From the NCBI GenBank assembly GCA_964386925.1, contig CAYLUU010000130.1, positions 1-5,308 on the forward strand: DNA of 5,308 nt. Direction: 5' to 3'. This DNA is from CAG-791 sp964386925 (lineage in GTDB: Bacteria; Bacillota; Clostridia; Lachnospirales; Lachnospiraceae). Shown one piece after another: positions 4,721-5,308 of the stretch (position 1 is its first letter; each line of letters opens with the position of its first letter). The notes beneath the pieces were generated by a model. That model saw only the letters and a list, made by a program, of their open reading frames with translations, made no database searches and had not been told where the DNA came from. The translations under genes were made by a program, and so were the position numbers.

Positions 4721-5308
4721 GAGACGTCATCATCATCGGAGGAGGAGTGTCCGGCTGCAGCATTGCCAGGTTTCTTAGTCGTTACGAGGCAGATGTTCTG
4801 CTGGTGGATAAGGAAGAGGATGTCTGCTGCGGGACCACAAAGGCGAACAGTGCGATTGTCCATGCGGGCTTTGATGCAGAGCCGGGCAGCAGGATGGCAG
4901 AGCTCAATGTGAAAGGCAGTGAGATGATGCCGCAGCTGGCAGAGGAGCTGGATTTTGCCTACAACCGGTGCGGAAGTCTGGTCGTCTGTCTGCACGAAGA
5001 GGATCGACCGGCACTGCAGGCTCTCTATGAGAGAGGCCTTCAGAATGGTGTGAAGGAGCTTCGAATCGTGGAGCAGGAGGAGCTGCGCCGAATGGAGCCG
5101 AACATCGCCGAGGAGGCGGTGGCAGCGCTGTACGCCCCGACAGGAGCAATTGTATGCCCGTTCGGGCTGACCTACGCAATGGCAGAGAATGCAGCGGCGA
5201 ATGGCGTGGAATTCCAGTTCGACACCGCGGTGCAGGAGATCACCCGCATCGAAGGCGGCTGGCGGATCACCACTTCGAAAGGAGAGCTGGAGGCAAAGGT
5301 AATTGTCA
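4717..5308 (+). CDS. Glycerol-3-phosphate-dehydrogenase-like FAD oxidoreductase (5' part)
   Basis: The first 197 residues of a DAO-superfamily FAD enzyme; the gene leaves the window still open. DVIIIGGGVSGCSIARFL (3-20) is the FAD-binding dinucleotide fold with GxGxxG at 8-13, and D31 ends the second strand, where it binds the ribose. CCGTTKANSAIVHAGFD (37-53) is the block typical of GlpA-like glycerol-3-phosphate dehydrogenases and of 2-hydroxyacid oxidases. The ATG overlaps the glpK stop (ATGA), and GAGGGA sits six bases upstream inside glpK, so the two are translationally coupled. In anaerobic Bacillota, glpK is often followed by such a GlpA-like protein, then a second flavoprotein and a small DUF1667 protein. 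By that precedent it probably oxidises glycerol-3-phosphate to dihydroxyacetone phosphate. Whether it carries a C-terminal iron-sulfur domain cannot be seen, so glpA is not assigned. Confidence 0.88.
   Translation, partial: MRDVIIIGGGVSGCSIARFLSRYEADVLLVDKEEDVCCGTTKANSAIVHAGFDAEPGSRMAELNVKGSEMMPQLAEELDFAYNRCGSLVVCLHEEDRPALQALYERGLQNGVKELRIVEQEELRRMEPNIAEEAVAALYAPTGAIVCPFGLTYAMAENAAANGVEFQFDTAVQEITRIEGGWRITTSKGELEAKVIV

Noticed and set aside
1..5308. CRISPR array, tRNA or rRNA gene
   Set aside because: No regularly spaced identical repeats, cloverleaf patterns or rRNA signatures were found on either strand.

Overview
The window comes from a low-to-mid GC Bacillota-type genome, probably a gut Clostridia or Erysipelotrichia relative. 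The evidence is strong AGGAGG-type ribosome sites before almost every gene, a C_GCAxxG_C_C redox protein, and a glpK immediately followed by an NAD(P)/FAD-type oxidoreductase, an arrangement common in anaerobic Bacillota. The species cannot be fixed from the sequence.

Left part (1-1034). The last codons of a plus-strand gene (stop at 36-38) run into a clear intrinsic terminator (44-74). A minus-strand C_GCAxxG_C_C gene (412-822) follows. Directly downstream of its stop, in the same frame, is a 43-codon tail that reads like the C-terminus of a class III aminotransferase (280-411), so this is a gene remnant or recombination scar. The segment is bracketed by two direct copies of an approximately 88-bp imperfect palindrome (90-176 and 842-929). 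A compact inverted repeat (942-980) sits on the promoter of the next gene.

Middle part (1035-2823). A TauE/SafE-type membrane permease (plus strand) converges on a ketopantoate-reductase-like (ApbA/PanE) NADPH oxidoreductase (minus strand). The latter's 5' region carries a 47-bp concentric palindrome (2836-2882).

Right part (2824-5308). About 400 bp without a convincing gene holds a third copy of the palindromic repeat (half of it well preserved, opposite orientation), a weak promoter and a possible leader structure. Glycerol kinase glpK (3221-4720) follows and overlaps by 4 bp a glycerol-3-phosphate-dehydrogenase-like FAD oxidoreductase that leaves the window. These two genes form a glycerol catabolic operon: glycerol to glycerol-3-phosphate, then probably to dihydroxyacetone phosphate.

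The most interesting signals are the three-copy palindromic repeat family, with a compensatory change in its central palindrome; the redox-gene/aminotransferase-tail junction; and a glycerol kinase that appears to lack the histidine phosphorylated by PTS HPr in other Bacillota. No complete new system with its own enzymes is visible.
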